Origin: Choristoneura fumiferana
Taxonomy: Eukaryota > Arthropoda > Insecta > Lepidoptera > Tortricidae
NCBI RefSeq assembly: GCF_025370935.1
Contig: NC_133485.1
Location: 6,229,970-6,293,969 of the forward strand
Length of the DNA: 64,000 nt
Reading direction: 5' to 3'
How positions within the stretch are numbered: the stretch's first letter is position 1; each line of letters begins with the position of its first letter. The position numbers were made by a program, and so were the translations under genes. Below the pieces are notes generated by a model. That model was not told where the DNA came from. It did no database searches and saw only the letters and a program-made list of their open reading frames with translations. This document shows, one piece after another, positions 33,571-44,707 of the stretch.

Positions 33571-34189
33571 ATATGTTAAAAAACTTATAGATAAAGCTGA
33601 CCTCATAAGTACTATATACTTCTTAGTGACGAACTAATGTCTCAAATTGCAGTTCGTCTATTTCTTGGAGGAAACGTGCAAGCCACTTCGAGGTCGTCAC
33701 CTCGTGCATAACAAATCTGATTTAGCGCCTAACCGGATTACTCACAGTTCAGTGCTTTCCCGGGGGCGTTTTGATCCCGTGTCTCGTTTAAAATGGTAAA
33801 AAATATTTTTAAGGACACCTCCGCAAAATTTTTCTTTCACCAGTGTGCGGAATTGTTGTTGTCCATTTTAAGTCAGTTTAATGAAAGTTAATGCCAATTA
33901 GTCAGCAAGTTAACTTAAAAATAAATTGTTTTTACGCTGCGAAAATTCAATATCTCTCATACACGTCATATTGGAATAGAATTTGGCTCGCTTTTCATCC
34001 AGTTTAGGCACCTGTTCAGTTCAATTTCATCCGTGAAAATACCTTTGGAAAGTGGTAAAAATCTGTGTATTGCAATATAACTCAGTCAAATTTTCGTCTA
34101 ATTGACAAAGTAATCAGAGATTTAGTCACTCACGTTCAAAAACAACACGGCCAAAATATCTTTATTCAATTTAGACTACAAGAAGCACT
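33571..34189. other. Unassigned stretch
   Basis: No supported gene. An 87-codon open frame (34065-34328, +) runs into the next repeat and is not supported as a gene. Confidence 0.35.
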
Positions 34190-34265
34190 TATGAATTCCA
34201 ATAAAAAATGTACCACCGGTTCGGAAAAACTTCTGATGAGAAGAAACCCGGCAAGAAATAAGTTT
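34190..34265 (+). repeat. Dispersed repeat fragment
   Basis: TGTACCACCGGTTCGGAAAA, GATGAGAAGAAACCCGGCAA and GAAATAAG resemble the CCGGTTCGGAA...GAAGAACCGGCAAGAAACTC segment at the ends of lepidopteran LINEs (recall). Confidence 0.5.
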
Positions 34266-34689
34266 ATAACACAACTACATTTTAAAACAGTAGATTCGCT
34301 ACTTGAGCTCCTGAGTGCCGACTGCTGACTGGAAGGTTATGTTTTTGAAGTAAGGGATCGCCAATGCGTATCGGAATTATTTCAAAACATTCCTGTCCAC
34401 AATAAAATCAATAATTGCAATAATAACCTTAGATATCAATGTGTTATTGACAATAAATTTGAAATTTTTAATCTGTTTGATCGGTGGTCTTTTTTGGAAT
34501 TTTGTTATAAAAATGTACTAACGCAAATTTCCAGAAACGAATGTTTGATTGGAGCCAATCTGTAAGATGGAACTTTATCCTTGTGTTTCTACTTACAGCT
34601 ATTTTTTTGACTTTAAAATTCAATATTTTTTATTATTTTGAAGATGAAATTAATTAGACTAATTCATAGTTAAATAAACGAGCTAAATT

Positions 34690-34725
34690 CGATTTAAGAC
34701 GTGAGTTATCCGGATTTATTTTACT
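34690..34725. repeat. Single arm of GGATAACTCACGTC MITE
   Basis: TCGATTTAAGACGTGAGTTA TCCGGATTTATTTTA matches the right arm at 55562-55600; no partner arm nearby. Confidence 0.6.
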
Positions 34726-35324
34726 GCAATTTTTGACCATTTCCTAGCTGTATTTTTACATGTAGACGTGATTTTCGAAATCGACCCGTACAGTCGAGAT
34801 CAAAGATATATTTACACTTTAGTAGTTACACTTGTCACCGTATGCCATCTTACAATTTTATACAAAACTTCAAACATGATGACTACGTGAAAGCGACAAG
34901 ATAAGTATGTACTTAAATTGTATTTAAAATTATCTTTGACATTAGTACCGTTTGGCAGATAGAAATTGTGATTGCAATCGGCAAACAATCATTGGATGGT
35001 ATGTAGGCATGAGAAATAGTGAATGAAAAGCAAACTGCGTCCCATAAAATACAAAATCCACCGAATACACGTGGCTAACCATGCGTTCTCGCGATGAGAT
35101 TTCATTTGCATAGATTGATTGGTTTCGACCTATATAGAGAAGGTGTCTGCGGCGCCGTGCGTCATTGATAACTGGTGATAACGCGACGCGAGCGATACGT
35201 AACATGTTGTAGTGTGTTGTAGAGTGATCAAATACCAAAATTCTAATGTACATAGCAACAAAGTGAAAGTGATACGAGTAAACCCTTACGAGTACTAATA
35301 TTATAAGTGGTAACTCTAACTATG

Positions 35325-35600
35325 TGTTCTCTGCCTTTTCGCAGAATTATTTTTTCCCAAATGCTTCATTTGCCAATTGTTTCATTTCCCAACTCACGAC
35401 TTTCTCTGAAACAATATTTTTTTCGGAGCTTTTATAAAACAAACCTTAGGTACCTAACCTACTGTTTTCTATTATAACAATAATAAGAAAAACTAAACTG
35501 AGATTTTTTTGCTTTCGAAGAAAATTGAGAGCTGTGAAATAAAACAGTTGGCAAATGAAACGTTTGGAAAAAAATAATTCTGCGAAAAGGCAGGACACCG
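35325..35600. mobile_element. Non-autonomous hAT-like foldback with 8-bp duplication
   Basis: CTGCCTTTTCGCAGAATTAT TTTTTCC and GGAAAAAAATAATTCTGCGA AAAGGCAG are the arms, continuing through CAAATGCTTCATTTGCCAA and TTGGCAAATGAAACGTTTG. The 276-bp unit is flanked by perfect direct repeats TAACTATG (35317-35324, 35601-35608). Confidence 0.8.
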
Positions 35601-35885
35601 TAACTATGTTTAGTTTGTCTACTACGCTTTCATGCTTAAAGTGGAGATAGTTTGAGACTGAAAAGACAGAATAGCTTTTATCCTGAAAAATTATACAGTA
35701 CCAGTTACGGATTTAAAAAAATGAATTAAGCACCTTTACCCTCATTTATAATTATCTTAATTCATGATTATCTTTTAAACAGTAAATGGTCGCCAGTGTT
35801 TTCGAGAAAGTAACTTCATTTGACTTATTGAATGTTTCCTTACAGTTATCGGATGTATCAAAAATAACACTTTGTAGTTGAATAT

Positions 35886-35998
35886 GTGTTGTGTTTGAAG
35901 TTCCCAATCGACGCTGGGCTTGCGTTGGAGCTACAGCCCAAGCCCTGTCATTCTGAGCGGAAGCCTGTGCTTAGCAGTAGGACGTGGGCAGTTCTATC
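35886..35998 (+). repeat. 3' part of a tRNA-derived SINE
   Basis: GTGTTTGAAGTTCCCAATCG, CTACAGCCCAAGCCCTGTCA and AGCCTGTGCTTAGCAGTAGG ACGT are landmarks of the SINE whose tRNA head is seen at 63398. Confidence 0.65.
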
Positions 35999-36825
35999 TA
36001 CTGTTGCACCCTGAGTTTATCAACAACAAAATTTGGGAGGTAGACTCAGTCCATGATTCCGAGCTGGAACAACAGGGTCTCCAGAGTTGTGTCCCCAAAA
36101 TATTGAATGGATATGTCTGTTCTTTTACGAAAACTATTAAGAAAAACTTCCCAAATTTTGTTGAAATCGAAGAGATAAAGTCAGGGTACAATGGTAGATA
36201 CAAATGCCTGATGCTTCTTTTGATGATTATTTATGATGAGTTGAATTGTCGTACTTATTACAATACAGTGTAGGTAATCGGATCATACTGTCTAATTGTA
36301 GGTGGGATTAGTTTAGTAAATGACGCAGATGTGTTCCTGTTTCAAACGCAATCAAAGAGGGCATTATAAAGCAGATGCACACAATCAATGGTGGTCTACA
36401 GGCAGATATAGTCGAGAAACTGAATCATGTACAGGGTGAAACCTTTTCATAATGAAATTCGCTCGTTTGCCCACTCTTATGTATAAAAAACTTCATTCCT
36501 TTTCAAATAATGCTACATAACTACCTACTAATTTTACACGGCGCTTTAAGTAGAAGGTAGTTTTTAAAAGCAATCTTTTGAAAACAGTAGGCTTTACTAA
36601 TTAATTTTTCAATTATGTTTTTAGTTATGATAAAAAGGTTCCACTCTAAAAACCCAATTTTCCAAGGCCGCGTATAATGGAGGAATACAACAGTAAGTTA
36701 AACGTAAGAAAATGAAGGTAATCTTAAATCTGCGCCGCAAATAAAAATTTTGCCCGTAACGAGTTTGTACACTCGGGCGAGTCTAAATTACGAGCGGGCA
36801 TGCCGCGAGGTCAGCCAGGGTTCTG
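35999..36825. other. Unassigned stretch with open frame and small inverted repeat
   Basis: A + strand open frame continues to 36273 without recognisable domains. CAACAAAATTTGGGA (36024-36038) and TCCCAAATTTTGTTG (36149-36163) are perfect inverted repeats. Their role is unknown; this may be an old MITE. Confidence 0.35.
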
Positions 36826-36959
36826 TACAGTCACCAGCACCAATATCTGATACAAAAAGCGTCATAAATATCTGATACGACTCTATTTCTAGGGCCGGAA
36901 GGACGTGTCAGATATTTTTGCACGCTCAGCTGTGGCAGATATTAATGCTGATGACTGTA
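36826..36959. mobile_element. TA-flanked MITE (TACAGTCA ends)
   Basis: TACAGTCACCAGCACCAATA TCTG at the left mirrors CAGATATTAATGCTGATGAC TGTA at the right. The ends fit a TA-inserting (Tc1/mariner-like) element. Related in style to 44826 and 54684. Confidence 0.75.
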
Positions 36960-36969
36960 CAGAGAGCAC

Positions 36970-37072
36970 TAGTTATCATCATCATCATATCATCTGATAA
37001 GAAGGCTGGGGCCTTAGTTCCCACGCGGGCCCAGCAGTGCGGATTGGGAACTTCACACGCACCATTGAATTG
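36970..37072 (-). repeat. 3' part of the tRNA-derived SINE, reverse copy
   Basis: ATCATCATCATATCATCTGA, TAGTTCCCACGCGGGCCCAG and GGATTGGGAACTTCACACGC are the reverse complement of the SINE 3' region, including its TGATGATGAT tail. Confidence 0.75.
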
Positions 37073-38439
37073 GGATGCACTAAAAAAAACAACCTGTAGT
37101 TTTTATTTTATTTTTGGAAAGAATAGGATATTTTAAGATACCTTTTTCATTGATTTTGAATTAGGATGAGTATTTAATTTTTTATATTTTTTTTACGAAA
37201 TACGCTGGATTACGTCACAGTGAGATAGCCACGTTCCATTGCCAAGAAAAATTCAGGTCGTTCATAACATAATCTGCGGCATTACATACAATTTGACAAT
37301 AATTCAAGTACGGCTTAGGTTTCTAAATGAACTATGACCAATAGTTTTATTTATTTCTCTTCTTTTAGCTTCGATTATTCCTATGTTTATTTAATGGTGT
37401 AAAAGTAAATAGATATTTTTTATTAAAATCTGATATTTAAATTATTTTGTATTTACTTGTTACGTAGTAATTTAATAATTTAATTTGTAAAAATACATTG
37501 GGAATACTCCTATACATTTCGGACTTTACGATAAATGACAACTGTTTAAGGCCGGGTGCGCATCATGTGATTAAAGTTCTATCTTTGTCACTCTTTGCTA
37601 TTATAAGCAGGACAGGAACATTTCAAATTGTCAATTTGCTTACGAGTGTAGACCTGCTTTATAACTGCCTTTGTGACGAGACACTGCAGGGGTCAAATGT
37701 CATTACTTAAATGTTGTTTATTTAATTCAGTTTATCACATTTTTGGATTCTGATATCTGAAAACGCTTCACAAAGCCTATTTCTCCAAATGGTTTTCGAT
37801 TTATTATGTGTTGTCAAAAATTGGGACATCCCAATTTTGCTAGAGGAAATTTCCTCGCAATGTTTTGATTCAATGTAAATAAAGGATTTTTGCTTATAAG
37901 CTTTATAATTCAAGGTTCGATTGTTCGGTTGTTTGTTGTAATGCGGCCGCACCGTTAATGCGTTTTGTACGCAGCGGTTTGGGAGGTATGCGTCAAAATA
38001 GTAATGTCACGATTGTCCCGTCACTGCATGCCCTGTGCGTATTTTGACGGGACAGATCTTTATATCAGTCCAAATAACACAAAGAAAACTAGCAATTGAA
38101 TTGAAGTTCCGGAATATTCAGGACCCCGAATTTTTGAGCTGGTCACGATTTTGAGTTGGTCCTGTCCGCTGAAGTTGAAGTTACGTACTTAAAACAGTAA
38201 GACGAAAAAAACTCAAGTCATCCAGGAACTATTTACCTATTATTAACAACAACTTAGAAAAGTTAAAAACTTTTCACAGTTTGTTTTTAAAGTCTAATTA
38301 TCTCAAAAATACCTGAAAAATAATGAAACCTATCTAAGAACTGTCGTGATTATACTATAGCTTTCTGTTAAAAATCCACGTCTTAAGGTCTCTACCCAGC
38401 TACTTCACCGAATCATATCATAACCGTAATCGGAACGTA
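37073..38439. other. Unassigned stretch
   Basis: No supported gene or clear repeat. Confidence 0.4.
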
Positions 38440-39190
38440 TTATACCTTAGCTACGTGGATGATATGGTGCTGCTGAGTGCTTCACCCTGTGGATTGAAAC
38501 AACTTCTAAAAATCTGCGAGGAATACTCTGTCGCCCATGTACTTAAATATAATTCCAGGCAAAGTCGGGTTATGATATTTAGGGTTAATAGTACACCGAT
38601 AGTTGTACCCACCATCACATTGAAAGGAGTTCCTCTTGAACATGTGAGCAAAGTGAAATATCTTGGTCATGTGGTGACAGCTGATCTCGAGATGACGAGG
38701 ATTTGGAAAGGAAACGGAGGGCTTTATCTGTGCGAGTGAACATGATAACACGCAGGTTCGCTAGGTGTACACGTGAAGTGAAAATTAATCTATTTAAATC
38801 TTTTTATACCAGCCTGTATACATGCAGTCTATGGGTCAATCTCAGCCGCCGCGCATATGAAGCTCTCCGTGTCCAATATAATAACGCATTTAGGGTGGTG
38901 CAGGGGCTGCCCTGGCGCTGCAGTGCCTCGGGCATGTTCTGCGAGGCGCGTGTGGACGGCTTCGCGGCCAAGCGCGCCGCCGCTATGGTGAGAGGTGCGG
39001 GCCAGCCCCAACACAGTCCTGGCGATGATTGCCAACTGATTTGACTGCGCCTACATTAATCATGCCTGTGCGCTACTTATAAATAAATTATTTGAAAACT
39101 AACACTTAGCTTTTTAAGATTTTTACTAACGGCAAACATGTATGAGTCTCTTAGTTACTCGAAATAAATGGATTTTTATTATTATTATAC
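38440..39190 (+). pseudogene. Non-LTR reverse transcriptase remnant (YVDD box)
   Basis: The frame at 38452 reads YVDDMVLLSASPCGLKQLL, the catalytic motif of the RT palm (usually Y/F-A/V-D-D). KVKYLGHVVTADLE, the thumb-adjacent motif, follows near 38660. The frame then shifts once near 38680-38710 into RALSVRVNMITRRFARC, SFYTSLYTCSLWV and RVQYNNAFRVVQGLP, and shifts again near 38970. The 3' end is AATAAATGGATTTTTATTAT TATTAT, a simple-repeat tail as in CR1/Jockey-like elements. No target duplication found. The 5' part is missing. Confidence 0.85.
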
Positions 39191-39974
39191 AAAAACATAT
39201 TCTTGGAATTGAAAAGTATGAGACTATGCCCACTAGCACCGCTTCTTAACCGACCGTCGCCGTCGCGTGCCATGCACTAAGAGCGTCAAAAACGATGATA
39301 ATATGCTTTTTATGGGTGTGACACGCCGTTGGCATGTTGTAGTCCGTTTCGCGTTACATTCCGTGCCTGATACGTTCCTATCACGGTCATGGTATGATAC
39401 GGTGCATTGGGTAGAGACCTTTAGAAGCTATATGATGCCGCAGAAATAAAGATATTTAAACACATCAAACTCCGTGTTCAAAATATCGCGAGCTGGATAA
39501 AACCACGACCGCTCCGACGTTTCTCGAAATTAAATTCTGTTTTAATTATAACGTTAGCACAGACGGTGCAACGATGCAATTATGCCACTAAGTTAGACCG
39601 AGGCTTATGCAGTTCTAAAGGGACTGTAATGAGACCTAATAAAATAGGCAAGCGGTAAAGAAGTTCCGACTATAGGTACCTAACCCTGTTAAATTAGAAT
39701 AAAGCAATGAAAATGTTACAATGTTTTAAATGAAAATGAACCATATAAAAAATAAAGCCTATATGCTTCCTATATGAGTGTGTTTTGCCGCTGAGAAAAA
39801 AAAACTATGGATTATATTGTGTGTTGTGGATGGATTGATTAGATTATTGTACGAGTAGCTTTCGCCTTACATAAACTCATTGGAATAAACCAGTAACAGT
39901 GTACGCCTCAGTTATTATTATTACGTATACTCGTACTACTAACAGTACTACAAAGTCTCAAATAACACACAAAC
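39191..39974. other. Unassigned stretch
   Basis: No supported gene or repeat. Confidence 0.4.
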
Positions 39975-40205
39975 AAACATCGTGCCTGTATTCCCAAATG
40001 GGGTAGGCAGAGTACACGAAACGTTACCGTTTCGGAGCCACTTTTAGCAATTTTATGTTTAAAGTATGACGAAAACGGTACAATAGTGACAGGTTGCTAG
40101 CCTGTCGCCTACGGTATACCTTAACCTATATACTTAGTCACCTCTTACGACATCCACGGAAGAAATGGAGAGGTGTAATTCTAACCCGACACCACACGAA
40201 CACTA
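39975..40205 (+). repeat. GCTAGCCTGTC dispersed repeat
   Basis: ATCGTGCCTGTATTCCCAAA, TGGGGTAGGCAGAGTACACG, GTGACAGGTTGCTAGCCTGT CGCC and CTTACGACATCCACGGAAGA are recognised landmarks of a lepidopteran repeat. A reverse fragment is at 30135. Confidence 0.65.
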
Positions 40206-40757
40206 AAACACCTTAAAGAACCTTAGTAGATAAATGCACCCCCAATTCAAAATATGGTAGGTAAGTAATCTAAAAATAATCCCATGATAATCTCGAAATT
40301 TTGAATGAATTTGTCTTCATTACTTACACTTTCATAAACACATACGTATCTATAAATTTTGAACTACTCAAACGTAAATTTACGTATACTTCCAAAGCAT
40401 ACGAAGCATAATTAAATTTTGCCATAAAGCAATGATCCCTGGTGTGAGCTAAGCCTTAGTTGATAAATAGTTTCGTACTCATAAAATAACTTCAAATTAA
40501 AATGTTCATGTTAACTCAACAGTAATTAAGTGTCGGTTCGCAGAAATAACAGCTCGATCGATGCCCAATTATTTGAACAAGTTGCGAAAACAAAATAATG
40601 AGCCGTCCCTTAACAATCATACAAAAGTTTTTAATTGTATTAGTATTTTCAGGATGCTCAGGATGTAGGTACTACAGCAGTAAGTAATAAAAGACAAAAA
40701 ATTGGTTTGGGATTTGCATCTGCAATCTGCAATATAGCGTGGAGGAACTATTTTCGT
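40206..40757. other. Unassigned stretch
   Basis: No supported gene or repeat. Confidence 0.4.
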
Positions 40758-40765
40758 TAAGCAAG

Positions 40766-41333
40766 CTGTGGCGTAGCTTGTAACAAGGCTGATCAAGCCT
40801 TGTCGATTGTTAACCTCTTCCTCATTTCATGTTTTGGTTCGTTTTAAAAATTCAATTCAAATTTCAATTTTCGAATATCCACTGTACTTTCAAATTCAGC
40901 ACTGTTTTTATGTCAAAATTCATTCTACGATCAGGAGCCGTACTATAAGGACGTGCTAAATATTTTTATTATTTTGACATCAACACCAATTCGATCATAA
41001 TATCATAACAGTTTCATAGTGCAGTTATTTAGTGTTTTATAACCCGTTTCATCACACATTTGTATCCTGCTCTACTTAACCCTCTAAGGGATCTTGAAGG
41101 CACTTGTTTTACTTCTCTACACATTCTCATCAACGGTCGCTCACACCGTGACAAGCTACCGGAGGGCTATACGGGGCAGTGCCCCCGGCCCCCCTAGCTC
41201 AGGGGGCGCCTCGGACTCTGACTTACAAACTATAAATGACAAATCTGGAGTACGTCAAATTCGGAACACTTAAGTTGGGGACCTAGTTTATTTTTTGCCC
41301 CATAGGGACTTTGGTTACCTAGCTACGCCACTG
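40766..41333. mobile_element. Non-autonomous hAT-like element with 8-bp duplication
   Basis: Ends CTGTGGCGTAGCTTGT and ACCTAGCTACGCCACTG are inverted repeats, flanked by perfect direct repeats TAAGCAAG (40758-40765, 41334-41341). It is 568 bp, with a GC-rich right part (GGGCAGTGCCCCCGGCCCCC near 41174). No transposase frame. Confidence 0.85.
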
Positions 41334-41640
41334 TAAGCAAGCCAAAGTGAGTGAGAAGGCTGGGAAAATTGCGAGGCTCGGGATAAAACATGGGAGCTCT
41401 TTTATATATATATACACCCTAGGGGAAATCTATAAAATAATAAACCTTTTCTTCCCACTATGCTTTAATTTAATTTCATCATAACCGCACAAAATACCCA
41501 GCACAAAGCGGGACTTTGCTGCTCTAGAGCAACCAATTATCAATATAGCTTCTTTTTGAATAATTGTTTAAGTTTTATCGAGCGTAATTTGAATTATAGT
41601 TAAGTTCAATTTATATGAGGAGTAAGTACAGTCGAGGTCA

Positions 41641-41735
41641 TTTTTAAAAGTCGTTGAACTAATGTCGTTCTGTTTGACGAGTACGATCTATGTTTTAATT
41701 ATATACATACGTCCCACTGCTGGGCACAGGCGTTC
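41641..41735. repeat. Composite of two repeat fragments
   Basis: 41643-41698 matches 3369-3437. It is joined to CGTCCCACTGCTGGGCACAG GCG, the SINE/LINE tail on the - strand. Confidence 0.55.
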
Positions 41736-41744
41736 ACTCAGAAA

Positions 41745-41885
41745 GGGTCCCGCGCAAACTATGCAGTTTTCCGGGATAAACATATATATCTTTCCAGGAT
41801 CTCAAACTATCTCCAATCTGCTTACCAAGTTGCATAGTGATCAGTTGAGTACCTACTTTAAGCAAGAAAAAGTAACAAACAATAA
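41745..41885 (+). repeat. Dispersed repeat fragment
   Basis: AAACTATGCAGTTTTCCGGG, TTCCAGGATCTCAAACTATC TCC and ACCAAGTTGCATAG resemble a common lepidopteran SINE-like segment ending before AAGAAAAAGTAACAAAC. Confidence 0.4.
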
Positions 41886-42106
41886 TGAAACAAAAAAGTC
41901 AAATACAAATTTATAATACTAGTTAGAATTAAATATGTATTTTTCATAAAATGCTACCAGAAAGTAGGTATTACGACTAATCAGACGCCTGCCAGCATTG
42001 ATTGGCAAAAGGCGTGGAAAGTTGTTGTGTCTTTTACAAAACGCATTTGAGAACTTTAGTTCAATGTAATCTTATTTGCATTACGTGAATACTTCAGGAG
42101 AATGTC

Positions 42107-42662
42107 GTTTTTTGGGTTCCGGAGCCAAAATGGCAAAAACGGAACCGTTATAGTTTCGCCACGTCTGTCTGTCTGTCCGTCCGTGGCTTTGCTCAGGGAC
42201 TACCAATGCTAGAAAGCTATAATTTATTGTACAAATTTTTTAGGGTACCTCCCATAGACGTAAAGTGGGGTGTGTTTTTTTCTCATCCAACCCTATAGTG
42301 TGTGGTATCGTTGGATTGGTATTTTAAAACCATTAGGGGTTTGCTAAGACGATTTTTCGATCCAGGGATTTGTTTGCGAAATATTCAACTTTAAAGTGCA
42401 AATTTTCATTAAAATCGAGCTTCCCTCCCCCTCTAAAATCTAAACCGGTGGGTGGAAAAATTTGAAAAAATTCAGGATGGTAGTAAGTATATCAAACTTT
42501 CAAGGAAAACTATAACGCCTAAGTTTGCTTGAGAATTATTAGTAGTTTTACTCTTAAATAGCAGCTTAAGGTATAAAATATACCTAAACTTGGAAGATTC
42601 CGTATAAAATACGAAATGGCTACGGAACCCTATTTTGAGCGTGTCCGACACGCTCTTGGCCG
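42107..42662. mobile_element. GGTTCCGTA-type element, copy at 42 kb
   Basis: TTGGGTTCCGGAGCCAAAAT at the left mirrors AATGGCTACGGAACCCTA at the right, with GTCTGTCTGTCTGTCCGTCC inside. The body (CCTCCCATAGACGTAAAGTG, GGTATCGTTGGATTGGTATT, AAATATTCAACTTTAAAGTG) aligns along its length with 56987-57607. Confidence 0.8.
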
Positions 42663-42679
42663 GTTTTTTTTACATTAAA

Positions 42680-42905
42680 CCGACCGTGATTGACTCCTAT
42701 CTCACTTGATGTTAAGTGCAGATGAGGCCAAAGATGTAGCCTATTCACTCTAGTCTTTAAGAGCCCTAGATTGTATTTATCCGGAAAAACAGACGACGGG
42801 ACCGAATTCCATTCCTTACCAGTTCGCATTATGAAAGACGAAGCAAACCGCTTCGTGCGGGCCAATGGAACACTAACTACATATGATAAGGGTGAAGACG
42901 CTCCC
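42680..42905 (-). pseudogene. C-terminal end of a non-LTR retrotransposon protein
   Basis: The - strand reads ARTKRFASSFIMRTGKEWNS followed by VPSSVFPDKYNLGLLKTRVN, the conserved last part of a Jockey/CR1-like RT protein (R-T-x-R-F-x-x-S-F, W-N-x-L-P, F-P, YNLG motifs). Only the extreme C-terminus and 3' region remain, abutting the GGTTCCGTA element. Confidence 0.75.
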
Positions 42906-43587
42906 CTCGCCTGATGGAAGTCCCTTACTTAATTTAATTCAACTCTGAAGTTCAAAAAGTCCGGGTTTAAGACCTCTTCTTCAGAGGCCATAGACCTAGG
43001 TAAGGTACTGTGTTTAGTTTTCATTCAAAATTTAAACCTGAGCATCATCTCTTTTAATAATACTTGACGAAACGGTAATAACGAAAACCATAATAATATT
43101 AATCCTTCCTTTAGTCTAGACTGTCCTTCGTCTGCACTGAGAACAAAGTGCTTTACGTCGACGTGTGTACTAAAATAGCAATTACCCGTTCCAAGGGTCG
43201 CTAGACATAGAATAGGTAGAAGTAGATACAGTCCCAAAGCAACTGAATTAGTGGACAAAGTATCTCTACGTGACTGTGCTGAAAAAGTTAACGAGCAGGA
43301 CGCCAATAGCATACGAACAAACGCGAAACTGCCAAACCTAATTAACTCTTAAACATGAGACCAAGCCTAGCTCACGAAAAGTTCGAAATATCATTTTGAG
43401 CTATATTTGAGCGTGTTCATCATTATCGTATGGTTTGTATAATTTCAATAACTAATTTGTATAATTACTTAACTGAATCTTAAATAAAACTGTCCTATAC
43501 TTTAAAACCTTACCTATATAAAATAAAAAACTTACATAAAATAAAAATAGAACCTAAAACTAAAACAAATTACATAAAGAGTACCCC
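42906..43587. other. Unassigned stretch
   Basis: No supported gene. Confidence 0.35.
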
Positions 43588-43860
43588 TTAGGCAAGGTCC
43601 CGAAGATGCTGGCAGTCATATTCGGTGCCTAGACCCCTGTATTTGGATAATTTTGCCTTTTCAGCCCCTTCGGATGCTGCACCGGCTCTGTAGCAGGTTC
43701 TATGGAGTTGGGAAGGAGCCAGCGTGTCAGAGCAAGTAGCGTCCCACACAAGCACACGACCCATCTTCCATGGAATCAGACCCATAATATGCCATCCGGT
43801 CTCTTACCGTCGTCTCTTGCAATACCTGCGGGCTCAAGTAACGAAGGCACGTTGACATCT
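43588..43860 (-). pseudogene. Retroelement C-terminal protein remnant, frameshifted
   Basis: The - strand reads VPSLLEPAGIARDDGKRPDG, shifts frame, and continues GLIPWKMGRVLVWDATCSDT, LAPSQL, RAGAASEGAEKAK. I recall this block (EP-G-L-x-R-x-D-G-K-RPDG, W-D-x-T) as the C-terminal end of a widespread lepidopteran reverse transcriptase-type element. The frameshift near 43780 shows it is dead. Confidence 0.65.
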
Positions 43861-44099
43861 TAAATTGTCTCAAAATTGTGATGTCGCAAAAACGAACAAA
43901 AAAAAATGATTTTTTGTTTCTTGTTTTCTTTGTTCGTTGCATGGCTAGAACCAGGGTAGAACCTTTCCATAATCAATTTCGCTATGATTTCTTTGGCAGA
44001 TGTATGAGATATTAACATGACATTTTTAGCACAAAGTTTCCACCCTGGTACCTACTTGATTTAGTTGCCTCGGCTGTACATACTTAGTAGCACAATAAA
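43861..44099. other. Unassigned short stretch
   Basis: Contains AACCTTTCCATAATCAATTT CGCT, similar to 36441-36466; otherwise nothing supported. Confidence 0.3.
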
Positions 44100-44640
44100 C
44101 AGAGCAAATGGTTGCTGCGTCGGGTTGCCGCCTTTGCCGGTCGCTCGTAGTGCGGCGAGGAGGCCGTTGCGGCTTTTTAAAACGTTTTTCTCAAACATGT
44201 CATGAAATATTGACGTTGTGTTACAAATAATAAGCCGAGAGTATCGCGGTGCAGGCGCTGCGGCTCACCTGCCTGCGCGCGGTCATTCTAGCGGCCTGCA
44301 AAGAGATTTCATACAACTTTGCAGGCCGCTGGCCGGCAATGCGACCGTCTTTTGTTTCAACGCGCGCACTCCGGCACGGCCTACGCCAACAGCACCCGCT
44401 CCGCAGCCGCCGCGCCAGCAGCCAGCGCGACACGCGCGCACGCAACAGGGCGACCAGACTAGCGTCCCGCCATGCTTGATTTCTTGTTTTTTTATTTTAT
44501 TTCATGTCATGTTTGAGAAAAGCATTATACAAGCCTCGGCCGGAACGTGGGGTTGCCGGCCTCGCATCCCTATCCTATATCTGCCTGGCCGGCAATCCCC
44601 TACTTCCCGGCCTCTACTGTAATGTACTATTTTTTAGATT
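44100..44640. repeat. GC-rich island between inverted TTTGAGAAAA repeats
   Basis: TTTCTCAAACATGTCATGAA AT (44188-44209) is the inverted counterpart of ATTTCATGTCATGTTTGAGA AA (44498-44519). Both lead outward into GC-rich GCCGG-containing sequence. The ~290 bp between (CGCTGCGGCTCACCTGCCTG, GCGGCCTGCAAAGAG, GCAGGCCGCTGGCC, CGCAGCCGCCGCGCCAGCAG) is strongly GC-rich against an AT-rich background. The right repeat continues CATTATACAAGCCTCGGCCG, a lepidopteran repeat with a fragment at 30773. Open frames on both strands here follow base composition; no gene is claimed. Confidence 0.55.
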
Positions 44641-44707
44641 GCGGGGAAAAAACACGCAGATTTCGAAAGAGAAAGGAAGCCTTTTCGAGCTAGTGATGTG
44701 TAAAACA

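Noticed and set aside
44218..44622. 134-codon frame and overlapping frames in the GC-rich island
   Set aside because: Long frames on both strands are expected from GC-rich composition; no start context, domain or splice pattern supports any one of them.
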